Shown one piece after another: positions 7,721-14,158 of a stretch of 25,738 nucleotides of DNA. The translations under genes and the position numbers were made by a program. Origin of the DNA: Colimorpha sp045639845 (GTDB taxonomy: Bacteria; Bacteroidota; Bacteroidia; Bacteroidales; P3); contig JAZUDW010000097.1 in NCBI GenBank assembly GCA_045639845.1, positions 1 to 25,738 on the forward strand. The letters are read 5' to 3'. The notes beneath the pieces were generated by a model, which saw only the letters and a program-made list of their open reading frames with translations, was not told the origin of the DNA and searched no databases. Each line of letters opens with the position of its first letter. The first letter of the stretch is position 1.

Positions 7721-7882
7721 ACTTTTTAAGAGCCTCGGTGTGGATGATAGTCACGAGGCCATAATAGTAACGCCATATCGCTCCAATTATTGCTACAGCG
7801 TCCATACCACGCACACACCACCTTTTACCCCCCTCTGGATAGATATGAGCCGATGGTTGTGAAAAAAAATTCGATAACGGTG

Positions 7883-7892
7883 TAATATTTTG
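7883..7892 (+). promoter_or_regulatory. possible -7 element of the sigma-factor operon
   Basis: TAATATTTTG, followed by C, resembles TAnnTTTG with one displaced base, 57 nt before the sigma-factor start. No convincing -33 element is present. Weak call. Confidence 0.28.
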
Positions 7893-7948
7893 CACCACAT
7901 CTGCGATTATATAGCGTTGAACCTACAAAAACAACCAACACGTATCGC

Positions 7949-8455
7949 ATGACAAAGAAGGAATACACACAAGGAGTTGACGAATGGGCCGACAGCGCCT
8001 ATCGTTTTGCCCTGCGATGCGGTGGAACAGAAGAGACGGGCAAAGACGCCGTCCAGGAGGCTTTTGCAGCCCTGTGGGAACAACGCGACAAGGTAGCCTA
8101 CGACAAAGGTCACGCCTACGTGCTCACCGTGGTGCACCGCCAGGTGGCCAACCACTACCGCCGTCAGCAGAAGGAGACCACCACGCTACCAAGCCACACC
8201 CTCGAACCTTCGGCCATGGAGAATACCGACCTCTTCGATACGAAGACGGTGATAGCACGCTGCATGGACCTGCTGCTGCCCCAGCAACGTGCCATACTGC
8301 AACTGCGCGATGCCGACGGACTCAGCTACAAAGAGATTGGCAACATACTCAATCTAAGCGACCAACAGGTGATGGTGTATATATACCGTGCCCGTGTCGC
8401 TATGAAAAAACAGCTGCTGGCTTTCGGTATAGAGAGCCTCGAACAGATACTATAA
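7949..8455 (+). CDS. ECF-type RNA polymerase sigma factor
   Basis: This 168-residue protein has the two-domain layout of group IV sigma factors. Region 2 occupies about residues 12-75 (DSAYRFALRCGGTEETGKDAVQEAFAALWEQRD, which binds the -10-type element and core polymerase). Region 4 occupies about 105-160, with LLPQQRAILQLRDADGLSYKEIGNILNLS followed by QVMVYIYRARVAMKKQL as the helix-turn-helix that reads the -35-type element. The start is the ATG at 7949; the upstream sequence is non-coding. A probable membrane anti-sigma factor starts 41 nt downstream, and two outer-membrane genes follow. This suggests the sigma factor answers an envelope cue and that its regulon includes this operon. Nothing identifies the inducing signal. 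Confidence 0.9.
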   Translation: MTKKEYTQGVDEWADSAYRFALRCGGTEETGKDAVQEAFAALWEQRDKVAYDKGHAYVLTVVHRQVANHYRRQQKETTTLPSHTLEPSAMENTDLFDTKTVIARCMDLLLPQQRAILQLRDADGLSYKEIGNILNLSDQQVMVYIYRARVAMKKQLLAFGIESLEQIL

Positions 8456-8496
8456 ACATCAAAACCATCAACCAAAAAGAAAAGGAGCCAACCGTT

Positions 8497-9378
8497 ATGA
8501 CAATCAATGCCGACAACTACGAACTCTATCTCTTCAAGTATCAAGAAGACATGCTTTCGCCCGAAGAGCGCCGCATGGTAGAGTCCTTCCTGGCCCAACA
8601 TCCCGAACAGGCCCAAGAGATGGCCCTCTACGATAAGGACCTCCACGCCGACACCCTCGACCATGTGGTGTATGCCGACAAGGAGGCGCTGAAAAAGATA
8701 GCTGCCACTGCCCCGAAGGCTCGCATAGTGCCACTGCATGCTCGACGCTCCCTCGTGGCTTCGGCAGCCTGCATAGCCCTGCTGGTGGCGGGCGGACTTT
8801 GGTGGATGCCCTCTCGGCCCGACGGCATCACCTCCGATCCTGTGGCCATGCTCCCCTCCGAGCGCCCTTTGGCATCTATGCCACACCATGGCACCGACCC
8901 TGCTTTGGCCGTGCTCACCCATGGAACCTCACATCAAAAGGCAACCATACAGCACACGGCGGCCATTCAACACAAAGCCATAGACGTTGAGACCTCGGCA
9001 GCCCGCACCGACAGACAGCCCCGCGCCGAAGAGTCTTTGCCATACGACAGCCCCATGGCAGATCAATCCCTGTTGGCACAGGCCAATGTTCCTAACATAG
9101 TAGAAGGTAGCCTCATCACCTTCGTGGAACCCACCATGGTGGAGGGCAACCTTATCACCTTCGTGGAACCCACCCTAGTGGAGGGCAGCCTTATCACCTT
9201 CGAGCGCAACACCCCCACAAACCCCTCGGAATGGATAGCCGAGACCGCCATCACTATTTTGGATTCGCCCTTAATGACCAACATCACCACTCAAAGCAAA
9301 CAACTGGTACAACACGGCAACAACATCTCGATGGCCCTCTACAGCCAGAGCATCTTCGAGTTAGCCTTTAATATATAA
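8497..9378 (+). CDS. probable single-pass membrane anti-sigma factor with internal repeats
   Basis: I chose the ATG at 8497 because it follows AAAGGAG closely and starts the recognisable domain. The same frame is open further upstream but overlaps the sigma gene. Residues 1-60 (NYELYLFKYQEDMLSPEERR..., FLAQHPEQAQEMALYDKD) resemble the short cytosolic domain of Bacteroidetes anti-sigma proteins, without a zinc HxxxCxxC motif. One transmembrane helix spans about 86-104 (LVASAACIALLVAGGLWWM). The periplasmic part is Pro/Ser/His-rich and has three near-identical 13-residue repeats (VEGSLITFVEPT type, 201-236). The context directly after an ECF sigma gene supports the role. Direct binding to the sigma factor is inferred. 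Confidence 0.75.
   Translation: MTINADNYELYLFKYQEDMLSPEERRMVESFLAQHPEQAQEMALYDKDLHADTLDHVVYADKEALKKIAATAPKARIVPLHARRSLVASAACIALLVAGGLWWMPSRPDGITSDPVAMLPSERPLASMPHHGTDPALAVLTHGTSHQKATIQHTAAIQHKAIDVETSAARTDRQPRAEESLPYDSPMADQSLLAQANVPNIVEGSLITFVEPTMVEGNLITFVEPTLVEGSLITFERNTPTNPSEWIAETAITILDSPLMTNITTQSKQLVQHGNNISMALYSQSIFELAFNI
9097..9204 (+). repeat. 39-bp tandem coding repeat, about 2.8 copies
   Basis: Units start at 9097, 9136 and 9175, all in frame. Each encodes [I/M/L]VEG[S/N]LITFVEPT. The second and third units are nearly identical in DNA and the last stops after LITFE. Such an exact period points to recent slippage or unequal exchange. Confidence 0.9.
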
Positions 9379-9482
9379 GGTGGGACATAATGATATGACA
9401 ACCAGATACAATATACGATCTCATCATCGCTTAACACCCATACTATCAATATATCAGTAAACAATTAAACCATCGTAATATC

Positions 9483-10871
9483 ATGAAAAGATACTTTCTA
9501 TTCTCAGCCCTGCTTCTACTGCTGGCACCTTTCTGCACACAGGCACAAGACGAGATGGTGTTCGAAATCTTCACCAACGAAGTGTCGTGCATCAACGTTA
9601 CCGACAACGCTGACGTGACGCTACGTTTCACCAACGAACCCCACAATACCATCCAAAGTCCATCGGATGCCAATGCCAACAATGGAGCCATCAAATACAA
9701 AGATGGCACCATGACGGTAGATGGTCTTAGACAAGTGACGCTTTGCATCAATCCGTCTATACTCACCACCATCAAACTCTCCGCCAATGGCAAAATGACC
9801 ATACATGCTGCCCACGACACCCTCAGATCACTCACGATCAAATGTATGGACAACAGCCGTCTATACATCAATGGGACAGCCCTTACACTGAACAGCCTAC
9901 GCTTCGAGGCCGAAGACAACAGCCATATTTCCGTCAAAGCCCCCTGCCATGCCAACATACTTTTGGGCTCCACGGAAAGTCTTGCCAACGTGGCCTTCTC
10001 GAATATCTCGGGCGATAGCCTCTACGCCAACAGCTGCGACAACTCGGTGATCAACATCCTCGATGGCCACTGGAATACAGCCATGGTGGAACTTGCCGAC
10101 TTAGGCAGAGTGGAGCTATCCTGTGACACCGAAAGGAAGACTTTTAAATATTATCAAAAAGACGCTAACAGCAAACGGAGTACCTCTTCGACCGACGGAG
10201 TATTCGACGATGAGTTCGTGGAAGTTGTTCTGGTGGACGACAATGATTTTTCCCCCGCTCCCTACTATCGCATGCCCCCCCTCACCCAACTCACCTTCCT
10301 TCTGGGTTTCCACAACTGGGCCGAGAAGCAAGGCAACTTCTGCATAGCCGAAAACAACGGATACCAGATCGACACCCGTCTGGGCGCTTTCCAGGCCGAA
10401 CTGAACTTCAACCTGCTGCGAAGCAAACGAATATGGATGGGGCTAGGCGTAGGCTACTCCCGCAACCGCTACCGTTTCTCTACCCAAAATCCCTTGAACA
10501 TGTATCCCGAACTCACCGACCTGGATGTCTATAGCAACACCTCACACTATCTCACCACACACTTTATCACAGTCCCCGTGCACCTCACCCTGCGACTGCA
10601 CAAGAGCCTCCAGATAGGTGTGGCAGCGGTGCCTGGCTTCAACCCTCGTTATCGCAACGACATATTTCTCGCCGAAAACAATAGCTACAATCAACAAAAC
10701 GTACTCTATACTCACCACGACCTGCTGAATCCCTATCGCTGCGACCTTCGTCTCACCTTAGGCTCTCCACACTGGGGTGCCTACCTTCAGATGGCCACCA
10801 CGCCCCTCTTTAACCGTACCAACACCAAGATCTACCCCATCGAGGCTGGCTTGATACTCCACATTTTCTAA
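9483..10871 (+). CDS. exported protein: GIN-like beta-helix domain fused to an outer-membrane barrel
   Basis: A signal peptide spans residues 1-21 (hydrophobic LLLLLAPF, cleavage after TQAQ). Residues 22-230 are made of short strands with Asn/Asp turns (VTDNADVTLRF, LSANGKMTIHAAHD, CMDNSRLYINGTA, AEDNSHISVKA). These resemble the putative auto-transporter head GIN domain (DUF2807 type), a right-handed beta-helix. An acidic linker (FDDEFVEVVLVDDND) follows. Residues 255-462 look like an eight-stranded barrel (LTFLLGFHNWAEKQG, WMGLGVGYSRNRYRF, LQIGVAAVPGFNPRY) and end in HIF, an aromatic terminus recognised by BAM. It is the third gene of the sigma-factor operon, 104 nt after the anti-sigma gene. 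Role in surface binding or envelope sensing is inferred. Confidence 0.75.
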   Translation: MKRYFLFSALLLLLAPFCTQAQDEMVFEIFTNEVSCINVTDNADVTLRFTNEPHNTIQSPSDANANNGAIKYKDGTMTVDGLRQVTLCINPSILTTIKLSANGKMTIHAAHDTLRSLTIKCMDNSRLYINGTALTLNSLRFEAEDNSHISVKAPCHANILLGSTESLANVAFSNISGDSLYANSCDNSVINILDGHWNTAMVELADLGRVELSCDTERKTFKYYQKDANSKRSTSSTDGVFDDEFVEVVLVDDNDFSPAPYYRMPPLTQLTFLLGFHNWAEKQGNFCIAENNGYQIDTRLGAFQAELNFNLLRSKRIWMGLGVGYSRNRYRFSTQNPLNMYPELTDLDVYSNTSHYLTTHFITVPVHLTLRLHKSLQIGVAAVPGFNPRYRNDIFLAENNSYNQQNVLYTHHDLLNPYRCDLRLTLGSPHWGAYLQMATTPLFNRTNTKIYPIEAGLILHIF

Positions 10872-10909
10872 ACCATAGCACCATCAACATACATCTTAAC
10901 CTTATTATC

Positions 10910-11824
10910 ATGAAAAAGATACTTACCCTGGCACTGATTGCCCTCACCTCAGTCGTTGCCCTCCAGGCACAAAACACGGACTCCAAAATCTCCGACACCG
11001 CCGTTTTCGATACCACACCCCATCCAGATTACAAACGCGACAGTGCCATTGCCAAAATCGATGAGTACCTGCACTCTTTAATGGACCAGCTGGACGTCGA
11101 TATCTCCCAAGAGCAATGGAACAAAATAGACAGTCTGATCATTAAGGGCATAGATGCAACTATTGGAACTGGCAATCCGAACATCTACCAGGCCTACCGA
11201 GAAAAATACGGCTATGGCAAGATAGCCCGATCCAACACCAGCTTCCTCCTGTCTATGTGCAGAACAGGCAGCCAGCCCTTCGGCGGCTTGGCCTCTGGAA
11301 ATGCCGGCCAATACACCCCCAACTCGTTCCTCTCCTATCAGCTCGAATACAGCTACGCTTTCTTGATGAAACGCCACTGGAGCATGAGCCTTGGTTTGGG
11401 CTATGAAAGCGACGTGTGCAAATGGAAAAACATGAACTACTCTACGAGCCTCAACATTCCTAATCTATATACCGGAACCGCCACGCTGGTAAACCAAAAG
11501 CAGGTGAGCCGCTACATCAACATGCCCATCTCTTTGGCCTACCGCAACAAAGACTTCGGGCGTGGCCGTTGGGGCGTGGCCGTAACATTGCTGCCAGGAC
11601 TTACACTCACAGGCAAACATCAAGGATGGAAAAGAGAATACCTGATTCCCAACACCAATGACGAGATCATTGTCAGAGACAGAGCGTCGGACAACAGACT
11701 CTACAAATGCGACCTCCGCTTCGACATTCGCCTAAGAACCCTCAACCTCTTCGTTCAGACTTCGCTCATACCCACCGACACCTATCTCAATAACTATACC
11801 ACCATGGTAGGTATCCGATTCTAA
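10910..11824 (+). CDS. outer-membrane beta-barrel protein
   Basis: The 304-residue product has a signal peptide (1-21, ...VVALQAQ, cleavage before NTDS). A helical, charged segment at about 40-95 (DSAIAKIDEYLHSLMDQLDVDISQEQWNKIDS) looks periplasmic. The rest is a barrel with alternating hydrophobic strands (LSYQLEYSYAFLMKRHWSMSLGLGYE, GVAVTLLPGLTLTG, LRFDIRLRTLNLFVQTSL) and the typical C-terminal Phe (VGIRF). Its barrel resembles that of the gene 38 nt upstream (CDLR[LF] segment, NxYN/NTY turns), so the two are probably paralogs from a duplication. As the last gene of the sigma operon it is probably under the same control. No transport function can be assigned. Confidence 0.75.
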   Translation: MKKILTLALIALTSVVALQAQNTDSKISDTAVFDTTPHPDYKRDSAIAKIDEYLHSLMDQLDVDISQEQWNKIDSLIIKGIDATIGTGNPNIYQAYREKYGYGKIARSNTSFLLSMCRTGSQPFGGLASGNAGQYTPNSFLSYQLEYSYAFLMKRHWSMSLGLGYESDVCKWKNMNYSTSLNIPNLYTGTATLVNQKQVSRYINMPISLAYRNKDFGRGRWGVAVTLLPGLTLTGKHQGWKREYLIPNTNDEIIVRDRASDNRLYKCDLRFDIRLRTLNLFVQTSLIPTDTYLNNYTTMVGIRF

Positions 11825-12280
11825 ACCTCGACTATGTGCCTCCCTGCGACCACAGAGCCCCAGAGCGGTCTCGCACCCCGTAAGGCCCATACAAGTGTAA
11901 CGCTCATAGCTCGCACGGCCGCCTATTGGACACCCTGTTCCCTCCGTTTCTCCACTTGCCTATAGTGGAGATTCAGTGGAGGATCAGTGGAGAATCAGTG
12001 GAGCTACCCGCCATAATGCCTCCTCCAAAGAGCACCCCCGGGCTGAGAACAAAGGCTGACGAAACGGGCGTACCAGAGGCAGTCTATGCCGAGAGAACAA
12101 GACGTCTTGAGTAAAGTTCAAAAGTTGAAAAAAGGGGCAAAGCGGCCAAACCAGGCTGGCTCCACTCCGATTGCTGACCACAGTTCTACGACGAGCACCT
12201 GTGAACAAAAAGTAGAATTTAGATCCTACCTTTAATGAATGAATAGATCCCGCCAAAATCAAAAAAACAGAAACAACATC
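11825..12280. other. 456-nt intergenic region with short tandem repeats
   Basis: No convincing gene lies here. The first 180 nt are GC-rich and unlike the neighbours. Three 11-bp repeats GGAGATTCAGT/GGAGGATCAGT/GGAGAATCAGT run from 11967 to 11999, partly overlapping a CTCCAC/GTGGAG hairpin (11950-11955, 11965-11970). A purine-rich AAAGTTCAAAAGTTGAAAA stretch (12114-12132) recalls dispersed intergenic sequence of Bacteroidales. The last 50 nt precede the lipoprotein gene, with TACCTTTA as a weak -7-like element. Confidence 0.6.
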
Positions 12281-12694
12281 ATGAAAATCATCAAATCCAT
12301 CACTTTGCTGCTCCTCGTGGCAGCCATGGCAACATTATCTGGTTGCGAGAAAGAGAAAGACTTAATTATTGGCAAATGGACCAACACTGCCGATTCGGGC
12401 ATGATCACTTTTGCTGGATATCAAGATATCCCTGCCGACTGCATTACGATGGAGTTTACAGACAACGAAGTGGTGGTGAGCGACATCCGCGTCAACTGCC
12501 TCCCCGAAGCAGTAGGCTACACCCTCATCAAGGAAGATGGCAAACTGTTACTGTGTTTGGATGAGTGTTCCTTCCTGTACAGCTCAACTTTCAATGTAGA
12601 GAAGCTCGACAAAGACCAAATGGTCTTGACTTTTCCCACTGGTATGATGGATATAGATATGGGCTTCCAGTATGTCATGAAAAGGTGTAAATAG
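12281..12694 (+). CDS. small lipoprotein, lipocalin-like
   Basis: I prefer the ATG at 12281 over one at 12239 because it places a proper signal peptide at the start. The 137-residue product has a lipobox LSGC with the lipidated Cys at residue 22. Next comes EKEKDLIIGKWTNT, where the charged residues directly after Cys resemble lipoprotein surface-export signals of Bacteroidetes. IxGKW is the usual opening of lipocalin-like barrel domains in this phylum, and the rest is strand-rich (CITMEFTDNEVVVSDI, YTLIKEDGKLLLCLDE, FNVEKLDKDQMVLTFP). The protein is probably anchored in the outer membrane. The ligand is unknown. It stands alone between two repeat-bearing gaps. Confidence 0.75.
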   Translation: MKIIKSITLLLLVAAMATLSGCEKEKDLIIGKWTNTADSGMITFAGYQDIPADCITMEFTDNEVVVSDIRVNCLPEAVGYTLIKEDGKLLLCLDECSFLYSSTFNVEKLDKDQMVLTFPTGMMDIDMGFQYVMKRCK

Positions 12695-12887
12695 AGCTCG
12701 CCTATAATCACGAAAAGGTGTAATGGACAAATATTAGGCTATTTTCGATAGCATGTAGCCTAACGGACAAGTATCTCAACAACCGAAAGCAAAATCCTAC
12801 CAACCTAAGATCGGCGACCGAAGAAGAGCCAAGTGGAGCCAACTTATTATTTTATCATCACAGAGGTGCCCATAACAAAAAAAATAG

Positions 12888-12895
12888 TATCTTTG
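12888..12895 (+). promoter_or_regulatory. -7 element of the secreted repeat-protein gene
   Basis: TATCTTTG followed by C is an exact TAnnTTTG match, giving a leader of about 110 nt. The -33 region is weak. Confidence 0.62.
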
Positions 12896-12917
12896 CAACG
12901 GAATATTCATAATGCTC

Positions 12918-12941
12918 CGAGGCTGCAACGGTGCAGCTTCG
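12918..12941 (+). promoter_or_regulatory. leader hairpin in the repeat-protein mRNA
   Basis: A 10-bp stem with one G-U pair (CGAGGCTGCA with TGCAGCTTCG) and an ACGG loop lies about 17 nt after the predicted transcription start and is followed by an A-run. It may protect the mRNA or control translation. Confidence 0.45.
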
Positions 12942-13011
12942 AAAAAAACAATAGATTGTTTAACAACTCAATAAACAGTACCGCTATACGATACTGACAG
13001 AAAACAAAGAT

Positions 13012-13716
13012 ATGACTAAGTTGGCTTTTTTACAGAAAAAACTCTTCGCTGGACTGTTCTTGCTTGGCTGTATGGTGGCAGCACCTGACCTGGCATCGGC
13101 TCAGGAACACGATTTTGTGAAAAACAAAATCAAGGAGAATGGGGAATGCAGAAACGTGGTAATCACCAAAGAACAGGGCAACATAATGTTGTGGGGATTC
13201 AACGGATGGACGGCGTCGGGATGTCCCAAACCCCTTACCGATGCACTGACACAATACACCAACAAAAGAGTGGAGATAAGGGATGTGCAACTGACCGAAG
13301 AGGGCAACTGGATTATCATAATAGACGACAACGGCTCTACTTGGAGCGGCCTGGATGAAAGCCTTACTGAAAAGATTAAGGAGTACAACGACAACGGCGA
13401 AAACCTACTCACGGTAACAATGAACGACAAAGGCGACTGGATAGTGATATCCGACAAACATATCTCTACATCGAACCATCAAATAGAGGACATGATAAAA
13501 GACGGTCTCTCTAAGTTCGGCCCTCTATGGACGGCATGCATAACCAACGAGGCTGTAATAGTGGTGTTTGAAAACGGATACAAGATGGGCGGCCAAATCC
13601 CCGAATCGCTCAAAGAGAAACTGAGAGAAGGCGACATTCATGTTCATCACATCAAAATATCGGGCGACGCATGGTTTATCTCTGACAAAAAAGGCAACTA
13701 CGCCTTCGACCTCTGA
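13012..13716 (+). CDS. secreted protein of ~43-residue strand-rich repeats, unknown function
   Basis: The 234-residue product has a long signal peptide (1-30, ending LASA before QEHD). The internal LLGC could pass as a lipobox but the hydrophobic run continues past it, so ordinary secretion is more likely. The mature part is built from about four and a half units of roughly 43 residues at 45-88, 89-131, 132-172, 173-208 and 209-234. Each has the pattern [T]-[K/E]-x-G-[N/D]-W-I-[V/I]-I-x-D-x-x-x-x, then a helix such as SLTEKIKEYNDNG or PESLKEKLREG. Examples are LTEEGNWIIIIDDNGSTWSG and MNDKGDWIVISDKHISTS. I do not recognise the repeat family. It has its own promoter and appears to be monocistronic. 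Confidence 0.75.
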   Translation: MTKLAFLQKKLFAGLFLLGCMVAAPDLASAQEHDFVKNKIKENGECRNVVITKEQGNIMLWGFNGWTASGCPKPLTDALTQYTNKRVEIRDVQLTEEGNWIIIIDDNGSTWSGLDESLTEKIKEYNDNGENLLTVTMNDKGDWIVISDKHISTSNHQIEDMIKDGLSKFGPLWTACITNEAVIVVFENGYKMGGQIPESLKEKLREGDIHVHHIKISGDAWFISDKKGNYAFDL

Positions 13717-14158
13717 TCTAACAGATCTTCAACCTTAGCACATCTGCCCTCTACTTTCCAACTCATACCTTCGAGTAACAGACTTCAAAAAAGTCATGTT
13801 ACTATTAGCTCCGAACCGTTTTCTTACAACAAGAAACGGGGCTGATTATTGTCATCTCGCAACCTCAATACATGGCATTATTACCGCATACGGGATATCA
13901 TCTATCCCAAAGGCGCAGCATATAGAGACAAAGAGGCAATACGATATGCCGATTCCACATTGTAGCAACCAAACATATGCGCCCTACGCACACGGATCCT
14001 TTTCGGGATGGCCTACAATGGTTCTTCAATCCGCCTTACCATGCCCATAGTCGCAAAAAAGAGATAATCGCATAATCCCGCAAACGCCAAACAAAAACAA
14101 AGCTGCCGAAAGGGAAAAACATCCTTCGGCAGCTCAATTATTAAGACTCGGTCAACTT
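13717..14158. other. 442-nt intergenic region between convergent genes
   Basis: No plausible gene. A GATCT-AAC-AGATC palindrome (13715-13727) follows the stop of the repeat-protein gene. A longer hairpin (AGCTCC 13807-13812 plus CCGTTTTCTT 13816-13825, pairing with 13831-13843) could end or protect its mRNA but has no T-run. The right end holds the minus-strand terminator at 14090-14134. Confidence 0.55.
14090..14134 (-). terminator. terminator of the tubulin-like operon (minus strand)
   Basis: A perfect 10-bp stem (AGCTGCCGAA 14101-14110 with TTCGGCAGCT 14125-14134) reads on the minus strand into TTTGTTTTTGTTT. It lies 25 nt past the last operon gene. Confidence 0.78.

Larger units (their letters stand above)
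12695..13011. other. 317-nt intergenic region with hairpins and the promoter of the next gene
   Basis: GAAAAGGTGTAA from the 3' end of the lipoprotein gene recurs about 30 nt later (near 12713). An 8-bp inverted repeat TTAGGCTA/TAGCCTAA (12734-12741, 12756-12763) is flanked by direct copies of GGACAAATAT/GGACAAGTAT. The right half holds the promoter at 12888-12895 and a leader hairpin at 12918-12941. Confidence 0.7.

Noticed and set aside
7984..8496. N-terminal extension of the anti-sigma frame
   Set aside because: It overlaps the sigma-factor gene completely, has odd Arg/Pro-rich composition, and a good start with a ribosome site exists at 8497.
11926..12114. 62-codon ORF over the 11-bp repeats
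   Set aside because: It is Pro/Arg-rich, has no domain or signal peptide, and its frame is shaped by the repeat.
13796..14050. 84-codon plus-strand ORF after the repeat-protein gene
   Set aside because: Composition is not protein-like, there is no start context, and a hairpin covers its beginning.
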